Source: Symbiodinium microadriaticum
Taxonomy: Eukaryota > Sar > Dinophyceae > Suessiales > Symbiodiniaceae
Direction: 5' to 3'
DNA length: 64,000 nt
Assembly: GCA_001939145.1 (NCBI GenBank)
Contig: LSRX01000592.1
Coordinates: 302,839 to 366,838, forward strand
Notes under the pieces: model-generated
The model's database searches: none
Told to the model about the DNA's origin: nothing
Seen by the model: the letters and a program-made list of their open reading frames with translations, nothing else
Shown: piece by piece, positions 25,101 to 53,579 of the stretch
Layout: each line of letters starts with the position of its first letter
How positions within the stretch are numbered: position 1 is the stretch's first letter
Position numbers and translations under genes: made by a program

Positions 25101-27440
25101 CTGCTGTCTCCCCCGCAAACCTTGAACAGCACATCCCCTGATCTGTGGGCCCTCAACTCTGGACCCCAACCCCAGGTTCCCGCACCTCGTCTTGCCCGCT
25201 CCTCTTCGGAGTACAGAGACGTCACCCGCCGCTTTGCGGCCGGGGTGCGACCTTGCTGGCGTGGATTTTAAATTTGAAGACAAGTACGAAAACGATTGTT
25301 CTGCGACTACCACTAATACTACTACTACTACTACTACTACCCGTACTACCACCTTTGCTACTGCTACTAGCTACTACTACCACCACCACCACCACCACCA
25401 CTACCACCACCACCACCACCCCTACTACTTCTACTTCTACTACGAACTAGCAGACCAAATGCTTCTCTTACCGCGCCTGCAGAAACAAGGTAGCACGACC
25501 GTGGCCACCATTTTCCACTGTTGCTCATGCGGGCGAAGTCTTTAGTTCCCGTGCACCCTACGCCCCGTGCCCTTGTTGCATGTGCAATCGCCTTGTACCC
25601 TAAAGCCTGAAACCCTAAGCCCACTAGCAACGATGCTCGGCGCCTTTGGGGCTGCCGGGATCTGGGTCTGCCAGGTCCTTTCGGGTGTCGCCAAAGGTTT
25701 AGGGTTTATGGATTTATGGGTTATGGGTTTAGGGTCCAAGAGCTTAAGAGGTTCGGGTTCAGCGTTTCGGCTCCAGAGTCCTAAGCTTTAGTTTGTTTTG
25801 GGATGTTTCGGGGCTTCAACTCTCACTCTCGCACAAGGCAGGCAAGGCCTTTCCGGGGTTTCGGGTTTCGGCGGTGAACGGAAACAATTTGTTCGAAGAT
25901 CATGGGGTTGATGATGATGTTGTAAAAACAACATGCTACATTGCGGAAAAGAGAGTGGATAGTGGAGCCCTGCCGCGTAAATTGGCAGAACCACCGCATT
26001 TGCACGAACCGCCCCGACCTTGGCTCAAGTCGAAAAAATCGAACTCACGGCCTGGAGCCCAAAAAAAACCCAAACTCCAAAACTGAAGCCCTTGAACCCA
26101 AACTCTAAAACATACTCTATATGCTCTTGTACATTATATGAAACCCTGAACAGTTTTCGGTCCTCTGGGGAGCTGCTCAAGGTCGGGTGGACACTCCTCA
26201 GGCCGCGGGGCATTCGGTCGGCTAACATTGAGACAATCTATCTATCTATATATCTATATGTATCAGAGTATTCCATAAACTTGCTCAAGACCTGTAGCCG
26301 CCAGGTGTTCGAGCAAAGGCTTGCCATTCGAAAGCGCCCGAAGACGTGGAGGGAGAACCCTGAACTCCAGAAGCCATGAACCCCCCAAACCCCAGACCTA
26401 AAGCTACAGAAAGCCTTAACCTTAAATTAAGCCTAAAATGCCAGAAACATGAAACCGTAAAGGAGCCTAAACCCTAAACCTCGAGCTTGCGAAGTTCCAA
26501 TCTACAGCCCCCCGGCTTCGGCCGAGGCTCCTCCGAGCATTGCTCTTCCTGGCAGGGATGGCTGCGGTTGAGGGCTCAGGGTGTATATTAGGGCTGAGGA
26601 TTTAGGGCTCAGGCTTTAGGGTTAGGGGTATAGGGTTTAGGGGTTTAGGGCTGAGGATGTAAGGCTCAGGTGCTTGGGTCCTTCAGCCCTAAGGTCCCTC
26701 TCGAGCGCGTCCGGATCGAATACGCGTTCGGGTGTGCATGTGTAGGTATATACACATGTAGTATGATTCGTTCTAGCTGGTCACGCATATAACATGTATG
26801 TACATATATATATATAATACTAATACTATATCCATGTACATCTAAAAGTTACTTATGTGTATGTAATGACGAGGGTTTCCGGGTTTTTTGAACTGGGATG
26901 GCACGTCTGTCGCTGCCTGACCTGGCAAGCCCAGCCTTAAGTCTCCTGGCAAAGATAGTAAAAATTTTACACCCCTACCATATGAAATACTGGGTTTACA
27001 TAAAAAAATAAACAAGCAAAAATATCTATGTATGCAGATATGTGTGTATGCATGTGTTGCATGTGTATATATACGCTACACAATATCGAGATCCACTTGC
27101 ATGTAATCATCGGACTCGGCTCAAGGACCCGGAGCCCTGGCTGAACTCCCCGAAGCTAAGGTGACCAGGCTATCAGAAGGAAATCTGAGGAAAACGTGGT
27201 CAGTGTAGCCATGTTTATCTTGACAGCTGCTGCAGCCTTTCAAGCTTGGGGAGTCTGCAGCATTTCATCCTGGTTGAATTCCCAAGATATGCCGCGAAGT
27301 CTAAATCCCTGACACTATGGGGCCAGGCGAGTTCTGTTCGTGCTTAATGCCGGAGGCCTGGGAGACACCGGACTTTCCGGCGCATCTGCTGGCAGAGCTA
27401 CCGACTTCGTCTTCCTCTTCTCTTTCTCTTTCTCTGCCAT
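12368..27440 (-). CDS. Gene 1: five-CNBD protein, multi-exon
   Basis: This is an intron-rich gene of about 31 exons encoding roughly 770-870 residues. The protein holds five consecutive cyclic-nucleotide-binding domains, each built as helix, F-P-G-type turn, hydrophobic strand ending in Gly, a Gly-rich cassette, and a C-terminal helix of the A-L-x-x-F-P type. Exons were placed by these signatures, by AG acceptors and GT, GC or GA donors, and by the demand that codon phase carries across each junction, which partly preselects the result. No kinase or membrane segment is seen, so it looks like a soluble regulatory or scaffold protein. It has the same orientation and domain order as gene 2 upstream and is clearly its paralogue. 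The first Met at 27438-27440 is a proposal, because an in-frame upstream exon cannot be excluded. The last exon is taken to the stop near 12368. The existence of the gene is well supported, while individual exon ends are less certain. Confidence 0.75.
13211..14198 (-). CDS. Gene 1 CNBD-5 (six exons)
   Basis: Exons at 14131-14198 (NVIVQNLDFTVTGRLMNLNL), 13900-13999 (FDRKFRNLLALYCERHAFFP, then DHAATREGENGD), 13820-13862 (LLALWFSGITIIPQ), 13535-13584 (VKLYTPGTYFGSDNMLG), 13401-13477 (AYIGSLVAMTVCHMLSLSRA) and 13211-13261 (ASYLHALEQHPGRSNL) join in frame. The turn reads F-F-P-D and the cassette F-G-S-D-N-M-L with no R-x-A motif, so the binding pocket is degenerate while the fold is kept. The match to CNBD-5 of gene 2 is direct (FDRKFR, YCERHAFFPD, AMTVCH). 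The intron 13863-13899 would be only 37 bases. Confidence 0.82.
14362..16166 (-). CDS. Gene 1 CNBD-4 and following linker (six exons)
   Basis: Exons at 16050-16166 (NSPFFANTNPDFVMEL, then AAVDRIFMPGDLVVNEG), 15724-15771 (VGNSMFILLNGSADVY), 15392-15461 (IKQMIRVGHLNSGAIA), 15185-15222 (GELAMLGISQTRS), 14992-15039 (ASIQASTLCVFWEVTQ) and 14362-14429 (ERAMNILDRFPEEQRGENF) join in frame. This is the most canonical domain of the protein. G-E-L-A-M-L plus T-R-S-A keeps both the acidic residue and the Arg that bind the ribose and cyclic phosphate in known CNBDs. It is the best candidate for real ligand binding. The copy in gene 2 has nearly the same cassette. One intron here uses a GA donor. Confidence 0.85.
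17139..19876 (-). CDS. Gene 1 CNBD-3 (five exons)
   Basis: Exons at 19817-19876 (KLSVLSIFDEAGCR), 19659-19703 (FNDLIKAVAPSVLP), 18582-18658 (KTICDFEIPMGTRVMHIVTS), 17334-17411 (TLAANTVFGMMSALGVAPR) and 17139-17228 (VVAVKHCYCQLLHQAVVVRA, then LELFPDQRMK) join in frame. The F-P-G-E turn is reduced to L-P-G. The cassette reads VFGMMSALG, so the ligand-contacting Glu is replaced by Met. The matching domain in gene 2 has VFGRMSALS. The domain fold is clear, but cyclic-nucleotide binding is unlikely. Donors are a mix of GC and GT. Confidence 0.8.
20237..21956 (-). CDS. Gene 1 CNBD-2 (five exons)
   Basis: Exons at 21906-21956 (RMLQSPIFAQLSESAWE, entry helix), 21572-21645 (RRIFFPGETILAEESNQ, a textbook F-P-G-E turn), 21324-21413 (APKVLLARGAASIEIAG, middle strand), 20534-20594 (VLGDTEFLGLNDIRVCSVK) and 20237-20291 (ECHCWLIPAPVLAKAFA) join in frame. 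Together they form one complete CNBD of about the usual length. The cassette E-F-L-G-L-x-x-x-R keeps the acidic residue and the Arg and matches CNBD-2 of gene 2. One exon ends at a GC donor even though a strong GTAAGT lies 25 bases downstream, because only the GC choice keeps frame and domain spacing. Confidence 0.8.
22434..24146 (-). CDS. Gene 1 CNBD-1 (exons 23938-24146, 23242-23293, 22434-22574)
   Basis: The first exon reads an N-terminal helix (MFGTLTGTFTSALAQNF), then the acidic turn and middle strand GDHTDALLIVLRGTLNIF, the typical G-D-x-x-x-x-L-x-I-V-L-x-G core. The second exon gives KGDHVGETFFLAVEDFE, matching the L-x-x-G-D-x-x-G-E entry to the phosphate-binding cassette. The third carries the last strand and helix, ending APEVLQDVLKDFPADKELL, the A/L-x-x-F-P linker that precedes the next domain. 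The cassette keeps Glu but has no clear Arg of the R-T-A/S-A type, so ligand binding is doubtful. The donor of the first exon is uncertain: GTGAGG at 23944 is stronger, but GTGCCT at 23937 keeps the frame. Confidence 0.7.
24370..24474 (-). CDS. Candidate exon before CNBD-1 of gene 1
   Basis: After an AG acceptor at 24475-24476 a frame that continues from the 25186-25251 exon reads GNCGSPCFSGAVPENVSSGV and stays open for more than 40 codons. A second frame is also open for 21 codons (ETAEAHVFQEQFPKMF), so the frame is not decided. Several GC donors could end it, and I could not fix the junction to the next exon (start 24146). It probably supplies the linker before CNBD-1. Confidence 0.3.
25186..27440 (-). 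CDS. Gene 1 N-terminal exons (basic, disordered)
   Basis: The first proposed exon (27329-27440) begins with Met and reads MAEKEKEKRKTKSVALP, followed by a Ser/Pro-rich stretch. It is strongly basic and of low hydrophobicity, as in an unstructured tail. A GC donor is assumed, and an in-frame stop follows at about 27315 if it is not used. The second exon (25186-25251) follows a clear AG acceptor and reads RTPAAKRRVTSLYSEEERAR before a GTGCGG donor, and the phases of the two agree. There is no family signature, so the assignment to gene 1 rests on strand, position and frame. A purine-rich segment precedes the Met, and the true start could lie in an earlier exon. Confidence 0.45.
25314..25440. 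repeat. (ACT)n/(CAC)n trinucleotide repeat
   Basis: Blocks of ACT and CCA/CAC triplets lie just upstream of the proposed second exon of gene 1. The sequence is non-coding in any supported frame. Confidence 0.95.
26460..26660. repeat. Telomere-like repeat block
   Basis: CCCTAAACC at 26469-26480 is followed by degenerate TTTAGGG/CTTAGGG units at 26578-26660. The block lies within the proposed long intron of gene 1, between its first two exons. A related block is at 25605-25760. Confidence 0.85.
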
Positions 27441-28499
27441 CACCCACCTGGAGGGCTTTGGCTTGGGGTGTGGGATGGAACTTCGACATGCAGCAGACGC
27501 TATACGCCTTTGCCACCATAAGCCTTCAAGACTGTCTTTTGCTTACGGGTTCAGAATCCAGAAGCCAGTGAATCTAGAAACAGAAACTCATCAACTTGAT
27601 GATGAACTACGTGCGTGTTGCTACGCGCACTACGCCGAAAGCCAGTGGTGGCCAGCATTTTCCGCTCCCTTCATAGCGTATCAAACAGGTTTGCAGTGCC
27701 TACGTCTCTGCAGCATTTCGTCAAGGTCCCTGCTTGCATAGGGGAGTACTTTTTTCAGGGACCCCGATTCGGAACCCAGTGCACCCGAGCTCCGCAACCC
27801 CAAAACTGTACCCGTTCCTAGCAGCACTTTTCGAGAACTCCCCGTGCCTGGGTTTCGGGAAGCCGCCACATGCTTTTTTTTGAGCTGAAAAGCCAGCATG
27901 TGGAGCTACGTTTTAGACTTGCAACTCTTGCGACGTAAAGGACAAGGATCTGGACTAGCAGCAGTAGCACTTCAGTGCAAAGGGCCAGCGAGGCAAGCTT
28001 TTGCAACGGAGCTTGCTAGTGGAAGCGCACACCAGGGCACCCCCCGAAACGTTTGTGCGCTGACCCCTACAGAACTCTTTAAAGACTTTTGATTTCGGAG
28101 GCCCTCGTCTTTGGACGAGACAGGCCGCATAACTGCCACAAGCAGGCCGCAAGCAGCGTCAATAGTTAATCTCAGGTGGACTCAGGCAAACTGGCAAACC
28201 GAACCCAACTGAAGCCTGCCTTTACAATCTCCTCGGCCTACTGGAGGCTTAAGAACTAGAACTCATGACAGCCGGAATCTGTGTTTCAATTCTCGGCTGA
28301 TCGTCTAGCGGCTGTGAAACATGTCCTTCGCTCTCGCAAGTGAGTCTGTCAGTCTTGTGTTTGTTGCATGTCCGAACAGGACTTGACATGTATTGGCCCA
28401 GCGGACTGATTGTTTCACACATGAACCCAGATCTTGGTCGGGCCTCATAGATGTGCATGTGTATGTATACATATATCTATACAAAAGCATGCACATGTG

Positions 28500-28553
28500 A
28501 ATGTGTGTATGTATGTATGCATGCATGCAAGCATGCATGCATTGTATGTGTTG

Positions 28554-28587
<34 letters not shown>

Positions 28588-28842
28588 GCCTGTCTGCCTG
28601 GTCTGTCTGTCTGTCTGTCGGTCGGTCGGTCCGTCCGTCCGTCCGTCTGTCTGTCTGTCTGCATGTATGTGATGTTGTATGTATTGGTGCATGTATTGTT
28701 GTATGTGTTGTTGTATGTATTGTTGTATGTGTTGTTGTGTGTGTGTGTGTTGATGTATGTATGTATGTATGTATGTATGATTATGTATGTATGTATGTAT
28801 GTATGTACGTACGTACGTACGTATGTATGTATGTATGTATGT
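28500..28842. repeat. Tetranucleotide array
   Basis: (ATGC)n, (CTGT)n with CGGT/CCGT variants, and (ATGT)n with an internal ACGT run follow one another. Open frames of Cys-Leu-Ser-Val type are repeat artefacts. It lies between genes 2 and 1. Confidence 0.95.
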
Positions 28843-29133
28843 ACTAATAACCATGGGTTCGTGAACTTTTTTGTAAGAGTGCCGCTTTCATCCGAACGAC
28901 CCGACGTTTAGATTCCTGTGCATTCCCATGCGACCAACGATCAAAAGAGCGAATTGAGTCGAGCTAACCGAGATGGGAATCCATCACCTCCTGCGTGGCA
29001 TTCAGAAGGCGCGTCAGGCGGCGCGCCTGCAGAGCTCGGACGAGAGCTGTCGGGGTGAATGGCGCGCTGCAGGCACTTGAACAGGGCCAAGCCCGGACCC
29101 ACATCCCCAAAGTCTGGAATTTGACCCCAAAAA

Positions 29134-29230
29134 CGTTTCCGAAAATAAGGGGTACCTTGTTTTGGGGGTCCTTATAATAAAGAGCCTACGATTTAAGGTA
29201 CTATAGTAGGGTCCCCTATTTTCGGAAAAC
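29134..29230. repeat. Foldback element
   Basis: Arms near 134-153 and 211-230 of this kilobase share CCGAAAATA and flanking bases in inverted orientation, with a one-base length difference. The loop is about 57 bases. It lies between genes 2 and 1. Confidence 0.7.
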
Positions 29231-30689
29231 CCCCATATCTGTCAAATGGGAAGGGCACCGCATCGCGCTGCGCTCAATAGCTTGAAACGGGCGCTTGCTC
29301 TGGGGAGGCTGAGTTAGTGTAATATAGGCCTACCTTACGAAGCAAACGGCGGCTCCAAACTGGTGGCTTTCCGAAGTCTCTCATGGACCGGAACCGAAGT
29401 CTCTTTTGAGGGTTTAGGGGGGTTTCTTGACACTCACACTCGGACAAGCCTTAGGCGTGTCGGGCTTAGGGAGTTTGTTTGGCATCATTAGCCCTCCAGG
29501 CTCGTGGCCCTTTCGACGCCCGTCGTGCTCATGTTGCTTGCCATCGCGACGACTGGAGCCTGCACTGAGGGGGGGTGGCTTTCGACACAGGGGCGACCCA
29601 AAACCCTAAACCGTAAGCCCTACATCTGACGTGTCAAGGCGAAGTGATTGGACGTTCAGGGCATCCACTCCCGGAGGTGAAAGCCCTCCCGAGCCTCTTG
29701 ACCCGCCTGACGAAGCCCTGAGCCCTTAGCCCTGGGCCTGGACCCACAACCCGAAACCTAGCACCGATGATATGTCGTCTCGCCTCGAATGATGGCAAGC
29801 GTAAGCCCCAGATCACTCCCAAAGCGGACCCGAAGCGCCGGCTGCGACTGAGGCCTGCAGACCTCAAACCCCTAGTGGCCCGAGTGCCCCAAAGCCATTC
29901 CCTGAATTTTGAATCGCATCATCCCTGCACCCTACGAGGACTTCCGCTCGGGCCCCTAGTCTTCACAACCGGACGGCAGCCTTTTCTCACAGATCTACAT
30001 CTGAGGCTTTTCCGGCGGCAGGGGAGGCCTCTTCCTCCTCATCTAGATCGATCTCTTCCGACTCTTCGCCATCGGAGCCTAGAGCGGCATGACGCCGTGG
30101 AGTGGAATTTGTTTCTTCTGTGACGCAAAGTATTTACGTTGTCAGCTCGGGAGATGATGGCCTTGTTGAGATTTTGCCTGTGTCTTATGACTTCTGCTAC
30201 TGTGCTTCACCCATGACTACACCACTGTCCGGTGCTGCAAAAATCGATTGGAGGTCCCAGGCCGATGCTGTTGGTGGATTGCCACTGCCGCTGCTGGTGT
30301 GGCAATGTGCTGCTGCTGCCGCTGCTGCTGCTGGTGAGGAGGCGAGGTTCATGGCCATGCATCTTCCTACTGCTCCAGATCCACTGTAGGGGTGAGGTTG
30401 CTTGGGTGCAGGCAGGCGGGCTCTAGCCTGATGGCACAAATACATTACGCCAAGCCACAAAGCCGCGAAATCCTTCCATTGCGCTTTCATGATGTCGCGG
30501 GCCATGAGCATAAAACCCTATCAAAATGCACAACCTCAGGCTCGAGGAAAGCGGGGCCAAACAGATTTACCAAAGCCAAGCTGCCTGGTGCCTCGAGGAT
30601 GGCTTCGCCTATTTCGCGGATTCGGAAGGTCAGGTGCAAGGTTCAAGCCGAGGGCAGGGGGCTTGGAAAACCAGCAGTGAGAAGACCAC

Positions 30690-30880
30690 AACCACCAGTC
30701 TTCCACTGTGCACCAAGGGCACCTCGTCTGCGGACACCCTGCAGCATTGGCAGCAGCCGAGCACCGGCTGCTTCGCCAGGAGGCGGCTGCGTAAGCTCCT
30801 CCACTTTGACATCGGGCACATGGACGGGAGACGCATCCCGGGGTCGGGGCTGTTGCAGAAAGAGCCCTCCAAATGCGAGG
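30690..30880 (-). CDS. Candidate proline-rich exon between genes 2 and 1
   Basis: After an ACAG acceptor a frame reads ASPVHVPDVKVEELTQPPPG and then EAAGARLLPMLQ before a GTGTCC donor. It is acidic and proline-rich like a linker and could be an upstream exon of gene 1, or chance in a GC-rich stretch. No junction could be verified. Confidence 0.25.
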
Positions 30881-33644
30881 GTGCCGATTCATCTCGAGCC
30901 CCCTAAGCCTGCCTGAATGCCCAGATCCTCTACTGCTTCATAGGTTACCGAAAACCTGTCCATCCATCTTCGAGAACGCAGCCTTCATTTATGTGCGAAA
31001 AAGAACAAAATCAAAAATTACCGGCATCAGGCCTGTCAAGTCTATAGTTTATGGGGCGGGGTCGCACATGCATCAATCCTGATTTCCGCGCTTACCAGAC
31101 TTCACCCGGTTTCCCGAAACACTGAGACTTAACCTAATCCCTAGTAACTAGTACCGAACACGCACAAGCATTTCTAAATCCCAAAACCGTATAACCCTAT
31201 AACCCTAAACCTGAATACGAAGCCCTGAACCCTGGGGGGATGTTCTGATAACCTTTATGGGCCCACAGAACGCGACACATGCTGTGCGGCGACACGATGC
31301 TTGCTGTGGTACTTTATCGCACTGAATGGGTTTCTGCACTGCCCATAACTGGTATGCATTTTCACATGCTACCTCCTACTATGCCATCGCATGCTTCTGG
31401 TGCGGCAATCACCGGCAAAACTGCGGTGCACCTTGCTCATGACATTCCATACTTTCCTCGGCTCAGGGCAGTTTGAGATCCAGGGGGAAGTAGGCTCTGG
31501 TCCGAACCCGAACCGCCTTAGCCCCCGAACCCCTAAATCCTTGCCACTTTCTCTACCTGAAGTCCTTTCGCAGTTTCCGGCTGCATCCTGGCCTAGAGGA
31601 GGCTGTGAACCGCAAACCTTGCCTTTTCCCGCCGTGAAATATCCGGTGCAAACCGAAGCTCAGCTCGTAGTGAGGAGATGGACGGGGCGAGGGCCAGGCT
31701 TTGAGGATGGAGACCAGCTCCTCTAGGGAACATGCAATCGCACCAACCTACAATCAACGAATACATAGGACAGCCAGAGATGTCTAAGGGCTTCGGAGGA
31801 TGGCACTCCATAAATACAGGCGGGAGATTGCACAAGCTGCCGGCACGGACATGACGATCTAGGACTCTGGGATCTTCTTCGGGGACCGTTGGGGAGGCAT
31901 CCGCTTTCAGAGTCCTGCGTCTGCTTCTTCGGTATGCGCGGCAGCCGGGGTGTCTGAGACTCTGGAGGATCGATGAATTCCAGTGGGCCCCTCTCGAGAA
32001 TATTCCTGGTCAGAATCTCTCTCCTTGGCTGGCATCACTTTGACTGGCATCCCCATGTTATTCGAAAAAGCGAAAGGGAACAATGGCCTGCACTACAACG
32101 CTGTTGATCCGAGGCTTCAGGGATTTGCCTCGTTTGAACCGGAGCAAACAACACCCTACAGCAACCTACATAGTAACCGTTGTAGTCACCCTGAGAGTGA
32201 CCCTTCTGGTATCCCTTATAGCATCCCGTACTGCAACCCTTGCCGTACCCCCTGTAGTTGCTGTAGTTACCATGCCCCCTTCCAGAATCCCTCAAAACAC
32301 CCGCGATAAAAACAGCTACAAGCCGAGGCTCTCCTTCTTCTTATACGCGGCTTTCTTCAAACCTGCCTCGTTCTTCATCTTCCAGTTCTCGATCATTTCC
32401 TGCGGCATGGCTTTTAGGGCACAATGGTGTTCCCCGGGTTTCGGGTCTTGCTTCCTCCCATTTGTGGGGCTTCAAAGGCAACTAAAGCAGGTATGTCGCC
32501 CCCAAGCAGGTTGGATCGGCTACAGTGCCTGTACCCTTTTGCAACCGGCCTGCTGCGACTTCGCCAGGGCGAACACTTGACCACAATCACTTAGTGAGTA
32601 GGCAACTTGTGAGCTCAGGCCATGCATCCGGAATGATCTCACATGTATTTGCCGAAATTTATTAAAAAGCTCTAACCCGACCGCCTGGAAGCATGATGCA
32701 TGCATGTACCCTAAAAACCCTACGCCCTAAACCCCTGTTGTCGCTTGAGACTTCAAGCTGCAGTGTTGCCTCGACCTCCTTCCTCCGGCGATTTCGCTCC
32801 GACCTCCGAGAGCTGATTCAGCCGGGTTATGGCCACGTCCCGAAAAGATCTCTTATATAACATATATAATGTTTAATAATGTAGAAGGCATAATATAATA
32901 TTATAACATATACTACTGTATCTAATAGTATGTCATAGTATGTACTATGTAACTTTGCGATGATATCCGTGGCGAGCCGAGTCGGGGAGGAGTCCGCGCG
33001 CCTTCTCGCTTTGAGCTCCTTGGCGGTCTCGAACCACGCTTTCATGAATCGCTTGGCCAGGTCCTGAGAAGGCTGTGCCGGGAGCTTGTAAGTTGTAGAA
33101 AATGGGTAGTTGGGTGTTTTTGTTAAGGGCCTTTTTCCGTCCCAGCAAAGAGTCGGAGAGCCTACAGGAGGCAGGCTTGTACCGGATACCTCGGCTCCTT
33201 CAGCAAGTTGGTTTAGGGATTGGGGCTCTCTTAGGGTCCTCTTTATAAGAGTGCCGTACCATTCCGGAGACCTGAAAAAGACCCTCATTCAGAAAATTGC
33301 CCCAATAGCAGTTCCGCCAGCCGCTACTTTTACGGCTTCTGTATCATGCACGGACTCTGCTGTCAAGACGGACAGTCTTCGCCAGGCAACATGCTCAGAG
33401 AGGAAGAACATGTTCTTCTCCTTGTGGATCTCGCCTGTGAAGCTGTGAAAAAATTGTGTTGGCTGGATCACGCAACAGGGTTCCGGCCTTGGTATCTTTG
33501 CCAGATGCTCTTTCGGATCGTTATCCTGCAGCTGAGCTCTGAGGATGGCAGCACAAACCACGGAAAAGCCGCTGGTTCCTGGAGGCAGTTGTGAAAACGG
33601 AAGAGCCAAGAAGTAGCTTCCTTTGCTGACACCCTCACGTACCC

Positions 33645-50604
<16,960 letters not shown>

Positions 50605-52039
50605 CTGAAATCATCAGGAGGACCACAGAGCCCCGAAACGATGCTAGCCTACTTCCGAACTAGAGTACAGCTTGAATTACTAGTAGCAAGAGCCCAAGCT
50701 GCATGGACCTAGGACCTATAATCAAGGGATCCGGTGGACAATGACGACAGCCACGACACTGGGCACTGCAATAACGAAATAATGATGATGGCGTTGATCA
50801 TGAAGGGCACGAGGAGGTGGAGGAGGAGGACGACAATGATGCAAGGATGAGGATGAAACTGCTGCTGGGACTGGTTCGGGGTGGCGGCGGTGGTCGCGGC
50901 GCGGAATCGTGTACGCGAAGGGTCGGACAAAGCCGGCATGGAGCCTCAACGAGGTCCTGCTCGATCATGATCGATGAGATGCCAACGTTGACCGCATGCC
51001 CACGTCTGTCAGGGCATTTCTTACTTCGGATGTGAGCCGCCACAGGCTGCCACCGGCTTCGAACCAAGAAAGCCTGCCAAACAACCCTCAACTGAAAGAA
51101 CCAAGGCCCTATCGAAATCCTGAAAGGCATACACCCTACCCACCCCGCGTCCCGCGGGTCCTCAGCGCGCCGAACATGGAATCCGAGTTGCCCTCAGGAA
51201 AGCCCCGTGCTGGATCACTGGTCATGTTAGCTGGTCAATCTGGTCCACTCTGGTTCCTCCAGCTCTCATTTGCTAGTACTCATTCCACGACCACGGAGAG
51301 AGCTTTTCGTCTACTCACTTGCAGCCACCATCATGCGCCTAGTGCACCCATAACTGCAGGGTTGAAGTAAGAGGTCTGGATTTGAGACTGCACACTCAGA
51401 GTTTTGAAAGATTTTGACAAAGCCCTTTCAGCGTACAGCCTTTGTGAGATCACTGAATGAAGCTCCTGTATCACCTCAGGGCTGGTGCTTCGAGAGAAAG
51501 ATCAGACAGAAGAGGCCATACTCCGACAGCCTAGCATGGCGAAGGCTATGCTGTACTTGTTGTTACTCCACCGGCACAGCATTCTGGGAGTTGAGCTATG
51601 AAAAAAGACAATGAGCAAAAGCATGGGAATCGACAGGCTGTTGTGTGCAGGCACACCCGGAACAGTGCGCGGTGACTGCGTGCTTGCGACGGCGACAGAT
51701 CCAGAAACTTCCTTTTCAAGGGCTCATGGCAAGAAGCAGAAGCCGAAGTATCGAAGCAGGAATAGACTGCGTAGATCAATCTCTTGTCGAGCCTACCTAC
51801 AGTCTGCCTGGGGCATCTGCAGTGGCTGCATCCACGCTGGTTCTAGTAGCTCTTTTGCCTGCAGGCGAAGGCAACCAGCTAGGGGAAAAGGAGAAGGAAT
51901 GCCATCTCCCTGTCACGGGCTTCCGAGATGGGCGAGCGACAACTCCACATGCTTGACCGGCTGTACTGATACAGCTAGTATCCATGTGGTAACCTATGAT
52001 GCCGCCCACCATGCAAGTTCTTTAGCAGATGTTATACGG

Positions 52040-52225
52040 TCTGTATGCATGTATGCATGTATGTATGTATGTATGTATGTATGTATGTATGTATGTACAT
52101 TGGTCTGTGCATATGAATGTATGAATGTATGTATGTATGTATGTATGTATGTATGTATGTACATTGGTCTGTGCATATGAATGTATGAATGTATGTATGT
52201 ATGTATGTATGTATGTATGTATGAG
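52040..52225. repeat. (ATGT)n with a duplicated 64-base unit
   Basis: A segment containing ACATTGGTCTGTGCATATGA followed by ATGT repeats occurs twice in direct orientation, at about 52097 and 52161. Confidence 0.9.
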
Positions 52226-52739
52226 TGTGCAGGTCTGTGTAGCACCAACACATGGCTGCTTCGGCACCAGTCTGGACAGCTACATGCAAGCAGCGAAACC
52301 ACACCGGAAGAAAGCAAAACACCTAGAGGGTGAATTCGGTTTAGTCCCTTAAACCCTAAACCCTAAAGATTAGCTCACAGCCTGAGAAGTCAGCCAGCAC
52401 AGAAAAGGCCCTGACAAGGCCTTCCGAATTTGAAGGCTTGACTTGAAGCAGGGAGCCCCGCGGATGAGCATTCGGCCTTGCTGTCTGATCATGAAAGGAG
52501 CAAACACGCAAAGGGCCCATGCTGCCCATGCTGGTAGCATTGATGCTGCTATAACTGCCACCACTACGACAGCGACCGTGGCTGCGATGTCTCGGTTGCC
52601 ACGACGGCTTGTAAAACTAATCAGCACCACGAGGGCGACAGGCCTTATGAAGATAAAACATACTCGTCTTGAAGTGTAGGCCGTAGTGCTCAAAATGATG
52701 ACGACAACAAGGTGCAGAAGGTGCAACCAAAAACCCGTT

Positions 52740-53270
52740 GGCATCGTCGTCATCGTCCTCATCATCATTAGCATCATCACCATCAGCACCACCAGCATCA
52801 TCATCACAATCATCATCATCATCATCATCATCATCATTATGCGCACAACAGTAAGACTACTTGTAGTACTGATGATCATGATTGCGTTGGCGGTCGACGT
52901 CCTCCGTATCCTTTCGTGATCCCTGCATCCGTCTCCACACACAACACCTTGCCATTACCGCCATCTGCATCCTGGTAACAAACACCAACTCCAACACTTA
53001 CCCACAAACACACACAAACAAACACGCACACACGCGCACGCACGCACATGCGCACATACATACACACACTCACTCACTCACTCACTCTCTCACACACACA
53101 CACCACAACAGTCATCATCATCATCATCATCATCAGCCGTAACAGCATCGTCAGCATCATCATCCTTCATCACGCTTCATCATCATTCACCATCATTCGC
53201 CATCATTCATTATCATTCATCAGGGACAAACATCAACAGCAGCATCGCAGGAGCGGCAGCAGCAGCAGCA
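52740..53270. repeat. (CAT)n, (CA)n and (CTCA)n microsatellites
   Basis: CAT runs at 52740-52840 and 53110-53225, CA and CTCA runs at 52995-53105, and a short CAG run near 53253-53270. The hydrophobic minus-strand frames here (poly-Met, Ala/Val) are repeat-driven. Confidence 0.92.
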
Positions 53271-53579
53271 GCGCTAGTAGAAACTCTTGTGATGCCGAAC
53301 TGCGAATTTTTGCTTGCACTCAGAGCCTCACAAAACACGATGTAGGCAACAACAGCGGCGAGAACCAACATCATAACAAAAACCCGCAAAATAGGCAGCA
53401 TTTGCATCAGCATGGTTTTCATGAGAGAAGAACGCATAGACACTTATATACACTTATCACTGTCATGGTCATGGTCGTGGCCAGCATCAACATGCCGATA
53501 ATCACTGTTCATGTCAACTGCGTCAACATTCCATGCAGACTCCTTCAGCACTGCACTATTATCAACACTATAGTCTGTT

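Larger units (their letters stand above)
27441..33644. other. Spacer between genes 2 and 1
   Basis: It contains the tetranucleotide array, one foldback, scattered CCCTAAA motifs, the candidate exon near 30.8 kb, an AT-rich tract at 32860-32945 and a short CAG/GCT run near 30315. No promoter element or complete exon chain is recognisable. Confidence 0.5.

Noticed and set aside
33289..33640. Long minus-strand frame containing a possible sixth CNBD (GEIHKEKNMFFLSEHVAWRRL)
   Set aside because: It lies after the stop of gene 2, has no F-P-G turn or linker exon in phase, and has no counterpart after CNBD-5 of gene 1.
52370..53443. Hydrophobic minus-strand frames that look like membrane segments of a cation channel
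   Set aside because: The hydrophobicity comes from ATC/GAT and GCT/GTC repeat translation. No channel motif, charged S4 pattern or splice-consistent neighbour was found.
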